Positions 24,041 to 37,220 are shown, numbered from the stretch's first letter. The stretch: DNA of 64,000 nt from Motacilla alba alba (GCF_015832195.1 NC_052017.1:47879652-47943651), one strand, 5' to 3'. Translations and numbers: made by a program. The notes: generated by a model not told the origin, from the letters alone.

Positions 24041-24166
24041 GATATCTCAATAAAAATAAATTTTATATCAAATTTGATATCAATATTTGATAAAATTTGA
24101 TATCAATATTTGATAAAATTTGATATCAATAAAGAATAAATAAAATTTGATATCAATTGAGATATC
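24041..24166. repeat. AT-rich palindrome array with inverted ends
   Basis: The block starts with GATATCTCAAT (24041-24051) and ends with its exact reverse complement ATTGAGATATC (24156-24166). Between them the 10-base palindrome TTGATATCAA occurs four times, at 24074, 24097, 24120 and 24147. The first three are spaced exactly 23 bases apart, as tandem units of TTTGATATCAATATTTGATAAAA-type sequence. A 14-base perfect palindrome, TATCAAATTTGATA, lies at 24066-24079. The whole could fold as a large cruciform. It may be a minisatellite grown from a palindromic seed or a tiny MITE-like element. No coding content. Confidence 0.85.
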
Positions 24167-24405
24167 AAGTCAGAGCAAGAGCTTTTCTTGCCTTTTGTCT
24201 AACTCTTTATCTCAGGAAGAAAGATACTGCTGATTGCATAGTGGAGATCCAGCCAATTAAAGAATGCAAAACCTTATTAAATATGTCTTTCTTCCCTAAA
24301 GCTTGTGCACTCTGTGCCGAAGGGAATTTGGAGAAATAACATGGCATTGCAAAGCAACTCTGACAAAAAATATGGAAGTGGTTTGCATAGAAGCTTCTTC
24401 CTAGT

Positions 24406-24810
24406 TGTAAGGACTTAAAGAATACAGCTGAACTGTCTCAAAACACTGTCAAAGCCACAAGAAGGAACTTCCCATAAGATATGCCACCACTACAGGAAGT
24501 TGAGATAAGTGCAGATGGCACAGCAGGAAGGAGCTAATTCCAGGCCTTAAGGAGGTGAAGGTTTGGTTACCATCCAAACAGAAATTCTCACCACAGCATC
24601 TATAACCTGTGGATACCTGGGACTTGGACTATATAAAAGTGATACCTCCAGAAGAACAACTCTGGGACTCCCAACAATAGGAAGACCAGGATGAAGAAGG
24701 ACTAACAAGACACTGCAGGGATCCACATGGTAGTGAAATCTTTTGCTTAATCTTTCTCTCACTCCTGCCTTTCCCTTCCACAAACCTATAAAGATTTTAA
24801 CACAATACTA
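24406..24810 (+). mobile_element. Probable degraded ERV LTR
   Basis: This segment has LTR-like architecture on the plus strand. A good TATA box (CTATATAAAAG, 24629-24639) is followed by ~150 bases with a CT-rich tract (TCTTTCTCTCACTCCTGCC) and then a polyadenylation-like CTATAAAG near 24786. The phrase GGGATCCACATGGTAGTGAA just before the CT tract also looks like the R/U5 part of passerine ERVL-type LTRs, from memory only. I could not identify TG...CA ends with a matching target duplication, so the coordinates are approximate and the element may be truncated. An unrelated promoter-like sequence remains possible. Confidence 0.4.
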
Positions 24811-24819
24811 CTAAGATCC

Positions 24820-26483
24820 TCTTCTTGACACACAACCTATTAGCAGTGTATCAGCTCTCTGCTCCTAGCAGCATGCTTCCTGTCCATGGAGGTATCTCTC
24901 TTATACTGCAATATAAATCAAAATGTTCTGGCAGAATAGTGTGAGAAAGAAAATTAACTGGAAAAAGAAAATATCTACAACTAAGAATTTATTCAGCCTT
25001 TGTTTGGCCATGCAAAAATGTGACTCTGTCCCTCCTCACTCTCTTCCTCCTCTTTGCTGCCAAATTATTTCCCTTCAAAGTAAGTTTTGTAAAGGAGCAA
25101 GAGGTCTCTAGAATGACAATGACTGGCTAATTGCAAAATTCATTACCAAAGGAGTTTCTCTGTACACTCAAACTCAGCAGGACCATAAACCATAGGGGAC
25201 AGTCAGAAAAGTACCCTCTCTCTTCCCTAATGCAATGATGGATGCTGCTGTCCCTTTGATAAAGGAACTATTCCACAGCTCCTGCATGGAAGACAGAGCT
25301 CATCTATAAATGGACAAGGACTCGACATGCCCTCCCTCCCTCTGCCTGAGGTATTTTCTTCTGAATTTTCTCTTTTTTGGTGCATTTCCCTCCTTTCAGT
25401 CGTAAACCATAAGACACCAGTCACTGTGATCAAATACCATGACCCAGCTTCATTACCAAAACAGTCCAAAGAGTAAGACTGTGCAGAAAACCTTGGAAGA
25501 CATATGATTCTGTTTATGAAACATGAACAGTGAAGGATAGAGGCTTGTTTTGTACTGTGATGATCATGCAAAGTGACACTCTGTCATACATTATGTGACA
25601 TTAGATGACAAACATGGAGCAGATGATGTGAAAATTTAAGAAGGTGATGATGAATTAGGGGTCCCAAGCCACCTTTCCTAATTAACTCTCTTAAACATCT
25701 ACACCCTGTGTACATTTATGATGAACGTTCTGCCTGATAAAAAAGTATTGTGACAGAGTGAGTATTTTAGTTAAAGGACTAAACATTACTATTTTTCTGA
25801 AGCTGATATTCTCAGCCTGGGAGATCACTGCAGGGACATGGGCAGAGGTAGGGAAGGAAGAGACTGCCACAAAGCTCTTCTGGCCAAATGAGATGGACTG
25901 GAAGAGAAAACGTGAATGATCATCAAGTGTTCTCAGAAGCAGAGACACTGACTAATACTAACAGACATCAGGCAGAAGACAAAGAAAAAATTAATTCCTC
26001 AGATCACATGAATGACATTTCTTGCTGCATTCATATTGTAGGTACTGAAAGCTGGCACAGTCTCAAGGCTTGATTGAACAGGTTCATGAAACTGGAACCA
26101 ATTTGAAGCAATTAAAAAGATACTATCTTCACTTAAAACCAAACAGCTTTGTGGCAGAGCCCCAGATTATTTGAAAACTGAGAGAATCTTTGAGGGAAAC
26201 AGCATGATATGTTTCCGCTCATCAACCATACCTCCCTAAGGATCAGCTTCTGAGCATTGCCGAAGACCTAGCTGAATCTTTGCTTCAGGGACTGTTTTCC
26301 TAGACATATTCTAGGAAAATTCACTCTGATAGGAAAGAAGAGACTGATAACCAGTGTAAATGTAAAGGCATATTTGCCCCTCCTTTTCAAACAAATATGC
26401 TTTGCATTGCAGCTTTACAATTGCGTAGAAGCCTGAATGCCACTTACTGATTACTAATGGCATTTTAGAGTACTGGAGCATTA
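24820..26483. other. Unique noncoding sequence, no gene seen
   Basis: No recognisable gene. A 114-codon minus-strand frame (25227-25571) and an 85-codon one (25691-25948) have no recognisable motifs. Confidence 0.6.
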
Positions 26484-26489
26484 CAGGAC
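26484..26489. repeat. Target-site duplication, first copy
   Basis: CAGGAC, identical to 26801-26806, immediately precedes the TG end of the LTR. Confidence 0.7.
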
Positions 26490-26800
26490 TGTGAGGTGAG
26501 GGTCCGAAGGGATGCAGGGTCTCTAAGCAGGTGAAAAGGAGAGCCCCTTTATTCCAAAAACTTGACCTTGTTAAGCCATTAGCTGGTTATCAGTTACATA
26601 CTTTTAAATCATAACAAACATAATTCAACCAACCACCACACAGCATGATGTGAACACACGATGGCTGTATAACATGTTTTTCTACCCCTAAATCAGCTGA
26701 GTCTCTTTCTCATAGTCCTTTTCTTACTTAGCTGAAGTAACAGGCTTGAGACATGATTTTAAAAGGCCTCTCTTTTATATAGCCTTACTTATTGGTAACA
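26490..26800 (-). mobile_element. Solo ERV LTR, 311 bp, with 6-bp TSD
   Basis: On the minus strand this element begins TGTTACC and ends CCTCACCTCACA, giving the canonical TG...CA ends. It is flanked by the exact 6-base direct repeat CAGGAC at 26484-26489 and 26801-26806. Reading minus, it has a TATA-like GATTTAAAAG (plus 26601-26610). About 50 bases later comes GGAATAAAGGGGC, a polyadenylation signal (near plus 26550), followed by a ~60-base U5-like end containing AGAGACCCTGCATCCC. A second TATA-like motif, CTATATAAAAG, lies close to its 5' end. No internal retroviral genes adjoin it, so it is a solo LTR left by recombination. Six-base duplications are typical of ERVK-like (class II) retroviruses, which is the likely group. 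Confidence 0.7.
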
Positions 26801-26806
26801 CAGGAC
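26801..26806. repeat. Target-site duplication, second copy
   Basis: CAGGAC, identical to 26484-26489, immediately follows the CA end of the LTR. Confidence 0.7.
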
Positions 26807-26809
26807 AAT

Positions 26810-29800
26810 TGCCATGCTAATGCAAACTGGGTGCCACACCACAGAGTCACAGCATATATTTATGTAAATTCCTTGGGCTTCCTAAAGGTCCCAGGTTTAT
26901 GCTTATCCCCACCTGGGAATAGTTTGCCATGCTGTATCCAGTCTGTGGAATGGTGGAAATGAGGGAAATTACAAAGTTTCTAAGCCAGCATTTACTATGG
27001 ATGTTACAGATTCCCTGGGAGAAAAGGCCATATTCCAGTGACCTGATAAAATCATTCAGTAAATCTCATAGATGGCTGAATTAAAAGGAGAGCAAAAGAA
27101 ATCCATGTTAATATTTCAAGTCTCTGGTTTAAGCAGAAATGAACTTTCTCCTTGGTGAAGGTACCTACACTTCCCAAGAGCCAAGGGCACAAAATGGCTG
27201 CATGCTTCTGCTGGAGTGTCCTTCAGGACAGTAGGCTAAGCAGGCATTAACAGGGGCTTGCATGGCACAAGTCTCTGAATGAACAGTTATCTGTCTTGCT
27301 GAATTGCAAGGGAGAATGACTTTAGTGATAGGCTGAAGTTCCACTGACAAAGTGCAGTGTTCCACAGGGTTGGGCGCTGGTCATTCTAGTACCTAATGAA
27401 AACTGGTGCTATGGCACTCTAAGCTTCATGTTTAATCTCTGAAGAAAGACTGTCTTACTGCAGAGAAATCAAAATCATTTAAGAAATGTAGAACTTAAAC
27501 TTTTAAAAAAGGCATTTAGCTACTTAAAAATACAGGTTAATTTTGAAAATTCCTAATGAGTGTTGTACTGTAACTTCAACTGCTCATCTTCAGTATATCT
27601 ACAGTATATTCTAGAGATACCTAATCCATATCAGAGAAGGAAAATGTCCATCAACACATTTTCCACTTCTGCTCTGCAACAAAATGGTTAGGAAGATCCT
27701 TTCTTTCTAAATCATCTTCAGTGGTTCAGCTTTCAGATATACATAGTTCACAAAAACCTTGACTCAGAACAAAAGGGGTTTCTACATAGTGCACAGGCAA
27801 AACCTGGACTACGTTTTTTATCTTCTCTCTTCCAACTCAAAGGCCAATAAAAACTAGTGCCTTTTATCTATTAAGTAATTTATTTAAATTAAAGGTTTAG
27901 GATATTTGGGCTACATTCAATCTGCATTGACAAGAATGAGGAATGAAAGAACAAAAAATATGTATTAGGTTTCCTCTGGTTTGATTAGAACAGGTCTGTT
28001 TTAATCTTCAGTGTTTTAACTCAGTCTGCCTTTAAAGAAAGGAGAAGAGCATTTCCTACTCTACTTTGAAACATAAGAGACACACTTGTTTAATAGATGC
28101 TTTGAACTAGTAAAAACTACCCTCTGTTTTATAAACTACATTACAGTTTGTTGTCACAATACCAAAGTCCGTCTTTGTTCTTCAAAGTCTTCTGAGATGA
28201 GTTCACAGGATGAAAAGTTCCATAAATATGCATGGGGCGGCACTGTATCTTTTGTTTCCTAATTAAATATTTATGTCATTCAGATCTCCAAACACTTCAG
28301 CATATACAGACCTGGAAACCATGGTACATAGCCCAGTGATATAAATGAAAAGTACCAGAGACAGCCATTTTCTTCCACTCTTTTCAAAAGCTATTAGAAG
28401 GAAAAAAGAAAACTGTATTGAATTAGACCAATGGAAGACTCAGAAATAATTCTCTTAAGAATTTTAAAGTGAGTTTCCCAAGAGGATGAAATCTTGACTT
28501 CTCCACAGCCAGTGTTTTCAGGCCCAGGAGGACATAAGAAGTAACATGTTCCCATTGCCATTCTCTTGTGTCCCTACATTGGTTCACGTGTGCCTGACAC
28601 CTTCTGATAAAGCCGTGAAATAAACATCATGAAAAATCAGTATGTCTAAGGTTAAGACAAGGAAGACATTATCTGACATACTCATCCATACTGAGAAGCA
28701 GTGAATATACTGTACCTGGGATGTATGGATTGATAGAGTCAAGAAAACACTGGAAGTTTGAGGAACATTCTGGTCATACTTTTGTATGCCAAATTGAGTT
28801 ATCATTTTTATTTTTTATCTCTAGCTACATAGACCTGATGGGCATTATATTAAACTGGAGTTCTTTCCTGGAAGTTCAGAACCATTAAAATGCATTACTA
28901 GCTAAAATAACCCTAAGCCATGTGGCCACCTGATATTTAACTCAAAGAAGAATTGGCAAGTGTTTGGAAAATCTAAATTGTGTTCTAGAGGAAAAGGAAT
29001 TTCCTCCTATCAATACAGGACTAAACATGCTAGAAAATGTTAGAAGTTACTGAAGAGAAAAAAATTCTCCAAAGAGGAAATATGACCAGGAACTACAGTG
29101 GAGAAAAAGAACTGCATAATGATATACAAATAATTCTCTCTTCTTACCATGACATAATTTTTATTACTTTCTTAATAATTTTCAGAATTTGTACAGTTTC
29201 AGACAGGTTGCAGTTTTAGCTGTTTGTTTTTGGGGTTTATTTTATTATCTTAATTTTTAGTATATTCAGTGATAGGAAGAGGAAGGAGGAAAAAAAAAGA
29301 GAAACAGCAGATATCAGACAATTTTTTTTGGATAATTTTGAAGACAGAAGTGTTTCATATTGATGCCTGCAAAATAACCAAGGAAAAATGCATTTTAAGT
29401 GTCATTACAAAACAGGCACACTTTCCTTAATAATTTCTATTGTAGGAACTCTGAAAGCCCTAAAATTGGAGCTCTCATTCATAATGTTCCACATCAAGAT
29501 TAGAGCTAATGAAATCATCCAGACTAATTCTAAGATGTTGGATTTTCTAATTGTCAACAAATGTAATAGTGAGAAGTTGTTACAGCTATTTTTCCTTGAT
29601 AGGTCTCAAAGCACCATACGTTCATTAATTACAGACTAAAGCAATCTCATCCTTCTTGAGAATGTACTCCGAACAAAAGCAGAATAGCTTGTATAAACTT
29701 TATCTCCAAGTGAATAACCTGATCTTTTATTTCAAACACATACCCTAGCTTACAGACAGAGTCTTTATGTGGTGTTACTAATTTTAGCAACAGCTTGAAG

Positions 29801-32800
29801 GTAAGAAGGCTGTAAACTGTTAATCAATTGAAATACAGGATTTACGCAAGCAGCATTTACAGAACATGACTCAGAGTGCTTTCTGAAAAATACAATGGAA
29901 ATTTTTGAGTGCTTGAATATCAAAAACCAAGAGAATATTCTGGAAAAAAACTCACAAATCTAAATAAACATAGAAGATAGGAGTTCATTGCATTGTTCCC
30001 TGGATGTCTCCACACTGCCAAGTGTTTTAGTTTCCCCAAAGCTCCCTACAGACATCTGAACCCATCTGGCAGGTATAATAGAAAGCATGCTGCAAAATAC
30101 AAAGCAGGATATTAAACTTCTTGGTTAATTGAAAAACAAAGTAAGTCACCCAACAATTTCTTCTTCATTTTGTAATTAGAAGAGAGTTATTCAAGAAAAA
30201 GATAATTTCAGATATACACAAGCTCTGGATGGAGGAAAAACCTAGATCTCCTGGAAGGTAATCTGATTCTTTTAGCTGGTTGTATAAGGTGATACAAAGG
30301 AGTGCAGAGCAATAGGATTCTGAGGAAACACAAATCTGCTTCTCTCTATTTGTCATTGGAAGTAAAATACAAGTCCTGCCTACACACCATATTGTTCTAA
30401 GTCTGTTTATCAATACCATATCTGTAGCATAGGATGCAGGGTTACAAAATTTTTATGCAGGTACAGCTACAATTGTGCTTGGGACTGACTGGTCAGTAAA
30501 AGGCAAAGAAACAACAAGCAAAAACAAGGCAAAAAGAAAGCAGCTAAACAACTCACAGGTCTAATAAAAACAGGAATTCCCACTGATACAAAGAGCACAA
30601 TTTTATATAATACATTGTAGTGTGCCCTTATGCTGTTAAGAATTTACTAAAATACTGCTGAAGTCTAACAGCCAACATATATGCCCAGAGCACTGGAATG
30701 TGGAGTAATATGTGCTTTCTTACCCAGCTCTTGAATATAGGCTTTTGCAAGTCCTCCTACAAAGAGGAGAGCACAGCTTTATTAGGGCCCTAACTGCCCA
30801 ATGATTCATTGGAAAACCCAGTATGAGATCTGTAGCACAGATCGAAAGAGGGGAATTCAAAGTAAAAGCAGTGTGAGGAGTTAAAATAAAAATTATTCCA
30901 TCAATGTGAGTATAGTTTTGTAAATGTCTTATAGCTAATTATGAATTACAAAATTAAATCTCTTCCATCTCTTGCAGAATACAAATTAAGTGCTATTTTG
31001 TGCCTACTGCTGTAACCCCAGGTACCCACAGGTTTTCAAGCTAAAAATAGAAGGAAGGAAGGAAAACAAAATGACATTTTATACACCATATATACATACT
31101 AAAACGTAAAAAGCAGAAAAAGGCAGAATCACTCCATGGGGCAGAGAATTCATGCTGAACCTGTCCCATGTTATTGCTGAACTATATTATGTGTATGGGT
31201 ATTGTTACACACACACACTACACTGTATTATTTCAGGCTTTACAGGAGATTTCTGGGATGCAATTCAAACATTTTAAAGCACATTGCTTTAGACAAAAGT
31301 TCAGCACAGCAAGAAATGAGAAAGCCGGAATCCACATTTATGTTCAGAGTAGCTTATCTCACTTGGTCCCATTAGATCTGCAGTATCATTTAGCAAGAAA
31401 TCCAAGTACCACCTTTGTTTTAGGAAGTTCTTTCCTTATATTAAGAGGAAGAGGTCATGCAAAAGGGACAACTTGATGCGCTGAGTTATTACCTAATCAA
31501 TATTGCAGACAAAGAAAGTAGGGATATGGTAAAGCACATGGCTTGCACAAATTCTGCACTTTTCTGTCAAGGAAGGAGTCAAATAGTTCAGCTTGTGAAG
31601 AAAACAAGTGAGAAGCCAAGGGAACATTAGAACAACCCTCACTGGCACAGCCCAGAAGACCTCAAGAGAGATGATAAAGCTGTGTATGCAAACAAAATAT
31701 ATTGTGCATACAGCACCTCAAATACCATCTTATTTTAGTCCCAGGGTAGAAATGGCCTGTGACAGTGACTGGTTTCTCCTGGCAAATAAGGCCCACTTCA
31801 ATTTGGGGGTAGCACATTTCAGACAATTCTGTGCCTCTTTTTCATAGGTGTTACTGGAGTGCTACAAGGGCTTACAGAGCAGTCTTGCCCTTTTCTCTCA
31901 CTGCATCTGACTACTGGGCAATATGTAATCAATCCCCTCTGGACACGCCTGACTTTAATCAGCAGTGTCAGGCCCAGCTCCTTCAATCATGTGTCTTGAT
32001 ATCATGATACCTGATCAGCACCACAGAATAGTTTCTTGTCTGGGCAGCTGCTCAAATTGCCTGCTTCGCAAATTGGACAACCTATATGTATCACTGTGGC
32101 TCATTTTTCTAACAGAGATGATCTGTAAACTCAGAGATGTCAAACCTACTGCCCATCTCATTTTTCTTTCAGCACCACTAAGTCTACTTGGTAGTGTGTA
32201 CTATGTTTCATCTTTTGGCAAATGCTTTTCTAGGATGGGGGAAAATCTGCCGGCAGTGGTGTTCAGACTCCTAAATGTAACAAAATTTTAAGCTATTTTT
32301 TGTATCATCTACTCAGAAATTAGGCATCTTACACTTCAGGTCAGTGACTGTTTCTTAACATCATTTTTACTAGCAATGAAATCCTACCACCTGTGTAACT
32401 GTGACATTTTTTTCAAAGGGACAAGGGCAGGGAAGATGTGGAACACATCAAGCATGCAACGCACAGAGAAAAGTTTAATATTCCTGCAATGGATTTAGAG
32501 GTTTCAGGACTTAAAATTATTTTAATGGTCAATAAAACTGATAAATCATTGGTACAAGGCAAACCCTCCTCTCTGAGGACTCCTTATAGCAATAGTACTT
32601 CTGTGAATCAAAGATGTTAAAGATTGTTAAAACTTATTTTCCTTGCTATATAAGAAATCCTTGAATACTCCCAATGGCACTGCATGATGACAAAATATCA
32701 CTGCATGGGTGGTCTATACCATCCTAATGAAAGCATTTCTGATTTTACCCATGGTTTAAGGTTATGAGAGAACTACAACTCTCTATGTAGTGAAGTTCTT

Positions 32801-35800
32801 ACCAGCTTTAACAATTTTTAGCACATGCTGACTATAGGTAACTATAGCTCTCATGCTCTGCAGCTCTATAAATGGTGGTATTTGTGTCTTTCTACTTGAC
32901 TTTATCCATTCATAGTTAATTAGGCACGGGTTGCTATTCACTTGGACTGCTAATGACATGCAGAGCTAAATCAAAGTGGTATCAGTCACTGAATTGTTGA
33001 GCTGGAAGTGCAAATGTTGGTGCATAATTGCCAATGCCCTCTTAACCAACACAAAATACTTACGTTGACTGTAGTTACAGAAACTTAGATTGCAACAAGT
33101 CTGTGTTATTTGCAACATGATGTAAGGCAAAAATAACACCCTGACCCTTTTTCAGTTTCACATCTAGACTCTGCAAGTATCAGCCTCATCCTATGAGAAG
33201 TCCACTTGGAGATAACAGCATGGGCAAGACTATGGTGAGAATTTATTTTGGACCTGGACAGAGCTAGTGTGAGGCTGCCTGAATTGACCACGTGAACATG
33301 GCTCCCTAAATGAGCAGGGCTAAATAGTAGTCACCATTTTGAGAAATTAGCAATTTTGAAATAATGCAAAATGTGGTTTTCAAGGTTATCATAAATAGCA
33401 GTAAAAAAAGAGATCTGTTACAAAGAAAATTCCAGTGAGAGATCAGTATGTGAGGATTGCACGTCTGCATCATCCAAGCCCTAAGAAACTAAAACATCCT
33501 AAAAGCAAAAATTATTTTTTGGGCAATGGGAAGGTGTGGAAGAGATGTTTTCTTTAAGTTTTAGTAGTTGAACAATCAGTCCCAGTATTCTTAAAAATCT
33601 TTCAGGGTCAACCTGTTACCCCTCTCAGCAAACAATTTGCTGCTAAGAGAATCGCTGACTTCAGTGCAAGTGCTGGAGAACAGATAAACTTCTGCTGTAA
33701 TTCTAAGTATCAGGATGTAAGATTTTAAGCATATAAAAATTATAATCAAAAGAAAATGTAAGACATTTAGCCAAAACAATGTTACTTGAGACACTTATCT
33801 CTCCTGGTGAACCAGTGGGAAAAATTCTTTAATTTAAATGAGTATTTTTAAGTGAGCAGCCTGAAGAAAGAAAGAAAAAAAAAGTCACAGAAGGAAAAAC
33901 AGCTTTCCATTAACTTTCATGGACATTCAATCAGGATCAAGGTAACCATTCAGAAAAACCAACCACAAAAGTAAGCAAACCCACTGACTATAGTATTGTG
34001 TCATGAAAGCTCAAGCTTGAAACAAATGACAATATGTAGGAAGCTAAAGTATTCACAATTCTACCACAATTCAATGTGATCTACTAGTTCTGCTGAGAAA
34101 TCATGTTGCTTTAGTTGCAGCTTGGCAATTAGAGTATAGGGAAAGGTTTACTAGGAGTTTTCATAAGCAGAAAAATGAGGCCAAGTGGTATGTGAGAAAT
34201 TGATTCAATCCGGTGTGGGAAAGAGCCAAAAAAAGATGCATCCCTCGTTCCACACAAAAACCCCTCCAACAACCCCTGTTTTTAAAAAAAAGATATCATT
34301 TACAATATAGACAAGTTTACATTATTTACCTAATAAAGTCTTTCATTTCTTCTTGATCAATCCAGTTTATTTGCCTACATTGACTCATCATAGTCATGCC
34401 ACCTGTCTACCAACCTTCATAAACAGCCCTCCTACTACCCTGAAGTATGCTTGAGTCTACCTCCTTCGTGTTTTGTTTAAAAGAAAACATTGCCCACAAC
34501 CTTTTCCCAACTGAAATTTCTTAAAAGAGCAATATCTGACATTTTCATATTGCATCCATCAGACCACAACAGAAGATAATTTCCTCTGGTCTTCCTTTCT
34601 TGTGATTCAATTTGGTAACAGAAAATAACATTTAGACGAAAGACAGAATCTCCCAGTCTTTGCTAGGAAGAAAAAGAACAGCCGGCAGAAGCCCTGCTTT
34701 TCATGGTAAAAGGAATTTCTCATCTATTTTTCTTTAAACTCACACACTTTCTTCAACTCCTCTCAACTCTGTTTTCTCATCAGGTCTTTCAGGATTTTGT
34801 CTTAAGAAGAGAAGGAAAACAAAACTCAGACTAACCATCCACACTTTACTTGCTTTCTGCTCCCCTTGGAAGCAAGTCTGGTCTCTGCCATTCCCATTTT
34901 ACTAGATCACTCATATAATAGCTGGGCTGTAGCCCTGCCTCTTACCTGGAAAGTGGTAGGAGGAAAAAGCAGTACTGCTCAGAGGGCCAGCCCGCCTTGA
35001 AACATGCAGCCCTCTAAGGCAATTAAATAAACTGCTACTAATTAAAGCAATACAAGAAGCTTTTCAGCAGCAACATTTAAAGTACAAGATATTAACTTTG
35101 TGATAATTCACTTTGAATGGTCATGTTCAGATTAGGGAACTTTTCTTATGGAGAGTTTAGGCTGGACATATCAAATAAATTTAAAGTAAGAAAAATAGTT
35201 TTGAAACTGGAGGATTCTCTTAAGGTGGATTTCTAAAGAGAAGACAGGAATTAATAGCCTCCAATGATACTCTAATTATCTTATAAAACCCTGCTTTAAA
35301 AAAAAAGTCTACTGTAGAGCTGGCTAATTTGATGCCAAAATGTCTACAGCTAAAGAAAACCAAAGTATCTCATTAATATTGTATAGAGTTTTTAAAGCAC
35401 AAGTAATTCAAATACACATTGGGTTGATGCTGACAGAAGTGATGGGCTAACACAGAGATTGCTATCAGGCAAAGAGTAAAAAGATGATGGATAAGCTTCC
35501 CTGCAAATAACCTGATAGTGCAAAACATGTTGTGTATCCAGTTTTAATTCAAGAATAAAACTGGAATCTGGAATGGAACAATAGGGTTACCCTTATTTTC
35601 ATATATATGTCAATATGGCACTTCTTCAACCCATTCAGGTGCAAATATTTCACCCCTAGAAATAGCCTTCACATATGATTTTACTTGCTCGTCAAACAAA
35701 GTTAAAGCTGGCCTCTAGGAGTTCAGAGCTCTTTGCCATAACTCGGTGTATTTTGAGAAGTTCTTTGTGAGGGATAGCATGGTGAGAAAACACTGGAGGA

Positions 35801-36870
35801 GGGCAGTGTCTTGTGCCTATGATCTCAGCTTGATTAGGCTGGCTGGCAGCCCATCCACCCACCTGGTTTCTCTAGCTCTTCTATCTTGACACTACCTGTG
35901 AATATGCCTCTTACAATAAAAGAATTGGTGGCAAGGGCATCATCTTTTGAACGGTCTGAAAGCTAAATGAGAAAGGAGAAACTGTTATAGATTTATCTAC
36001 CAGAGTAAACAAACAACAACAAACAACCATTAGATCCAAACTCTTGCAAAATGTACATCTGGGCTTTTGACATAAGCATCAGTGAAATGTATCACCCAGC
36101 CTGAATGCATTATGTAACATTATGTATGGTACTAAAGTTGCTTAAATAAAGCAAGTCCCAGCAAGGGTCATTCCTATCTTCCTACACCACTGCAGTTTAA
36201 TTTGCTGGTCTCTCAATAGAATAGTGTGTGTGCTTGTGTGTGTCAGATTAGCTTCAGAATAACTATTTGCACAGGTAGATCAAATTTCAGAACCCAGACT
36301 TCATCTAAATGTGTTTAAGTTAATTTAGATTAATTAATTATGTTGCAAAGAGCAAATACTAAAATATCAGTTCTTAGGAGCAGATAGGGAAAAGCAATGC
36401 AAGAACTTGTTGGAAAGAAGAAGTAATATTGCTGAAAGGTGATTAAAATCTATAAGTCTGGGTGCAACTTGGCATTTCCCCTACTACAGGTGCAAGCTTT
36501 GGAATTAGAATGACAGCTTTTGGCTAATGAGGTTTCCTAGTTATGAAACAGATTAACCTTTCGCAGAAAAGTTTCTTGGTGATGTCACCAACTGTCCTGA
36601 TCACATCTGCATTGAAGGAGATCAGGAAAGTTGTTTTCATTATGACAACTGAGCAAATAATTTGCAACAAATAAAGTATTCAGTGCTGCTAAGCCTAAGA
36701 AGTTAAAGAAGCTCCTGCAATCTTATTTCCAGTTTTGAAAGCTTAGTTCCTAACACTGAGGCTTTGTTTTTTTTGAGATATACAACATTTAGGGAAAAAA
36801 AAAAAACACCCAAAAAACCTCCCAAGCACCCTTAGCCCATAACACAGTGATCAAGGCAACTGTGTCACAG
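26810..36870. other. Unique noncoding sequence, no gene seen
   Basis: Ten kilobases without a recognisable gene, RNA gene or transposon. Short CA and TG runs occur near 31205 and 36222. The stretch from about 33800 to 37480 has no open frame longer than about 60 codons on either strand, so it is particularly unlikely to be coding. Confidence 0.65.
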
Positions 36871-36874
36871 GTTG

Positions 36875-36942
36875 AATAAATACTAACAGACATCATCTCA
36901 AAGTCCAGAGACTATCAAGCAAAAAAAAAAAAAAAAAAAAAA
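36875..36942 (+). repeat. AATAAA followed by 22-base poly(A)
   Basis: An AATAAA hexamer (36875-36880) is followed 40 bases later by an uninterrupted run of 22 A (36921-36942). This looks like the 3' end of a reverse-transcribed messenger RNA. No parent gene could be recognised upstream and no target duplication was found, so a simple poly(A) tract is equally likely. Confidence 0.35.
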
Positions 36943-37220
36943 TTACTTAAACCAAAATATTAGATAAAAAAGCGGTCTGTGTTTGTTTCTCTTCAAATAA
37001 CAGCTATAACCTGTAGAATTGCAAATCTGAAGATATAAATGAATTATTAGGTTGTCCTTTTTCCTCCCAAAGTTTCCATTCCTCCTGCTTTACAAAATTC
37101 TTCCATAATTGCTATTTGCTCGGTTCCACTTTTCAAGATAAGATGCATAACTTGTTTACTAGTGGGCTCCTTTTTCAAAGATAAAATTCCTTTACAATCT
37201 GTAAGTCTGGTCTTGTGAGC

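Noticed and set aside
24041..24166. CRISPR-like array because of regular 23-bp spacing
   Set aside because: The repeats are contiguous palindromic AT sequence without unique spacers, and the window is from an animal genome.
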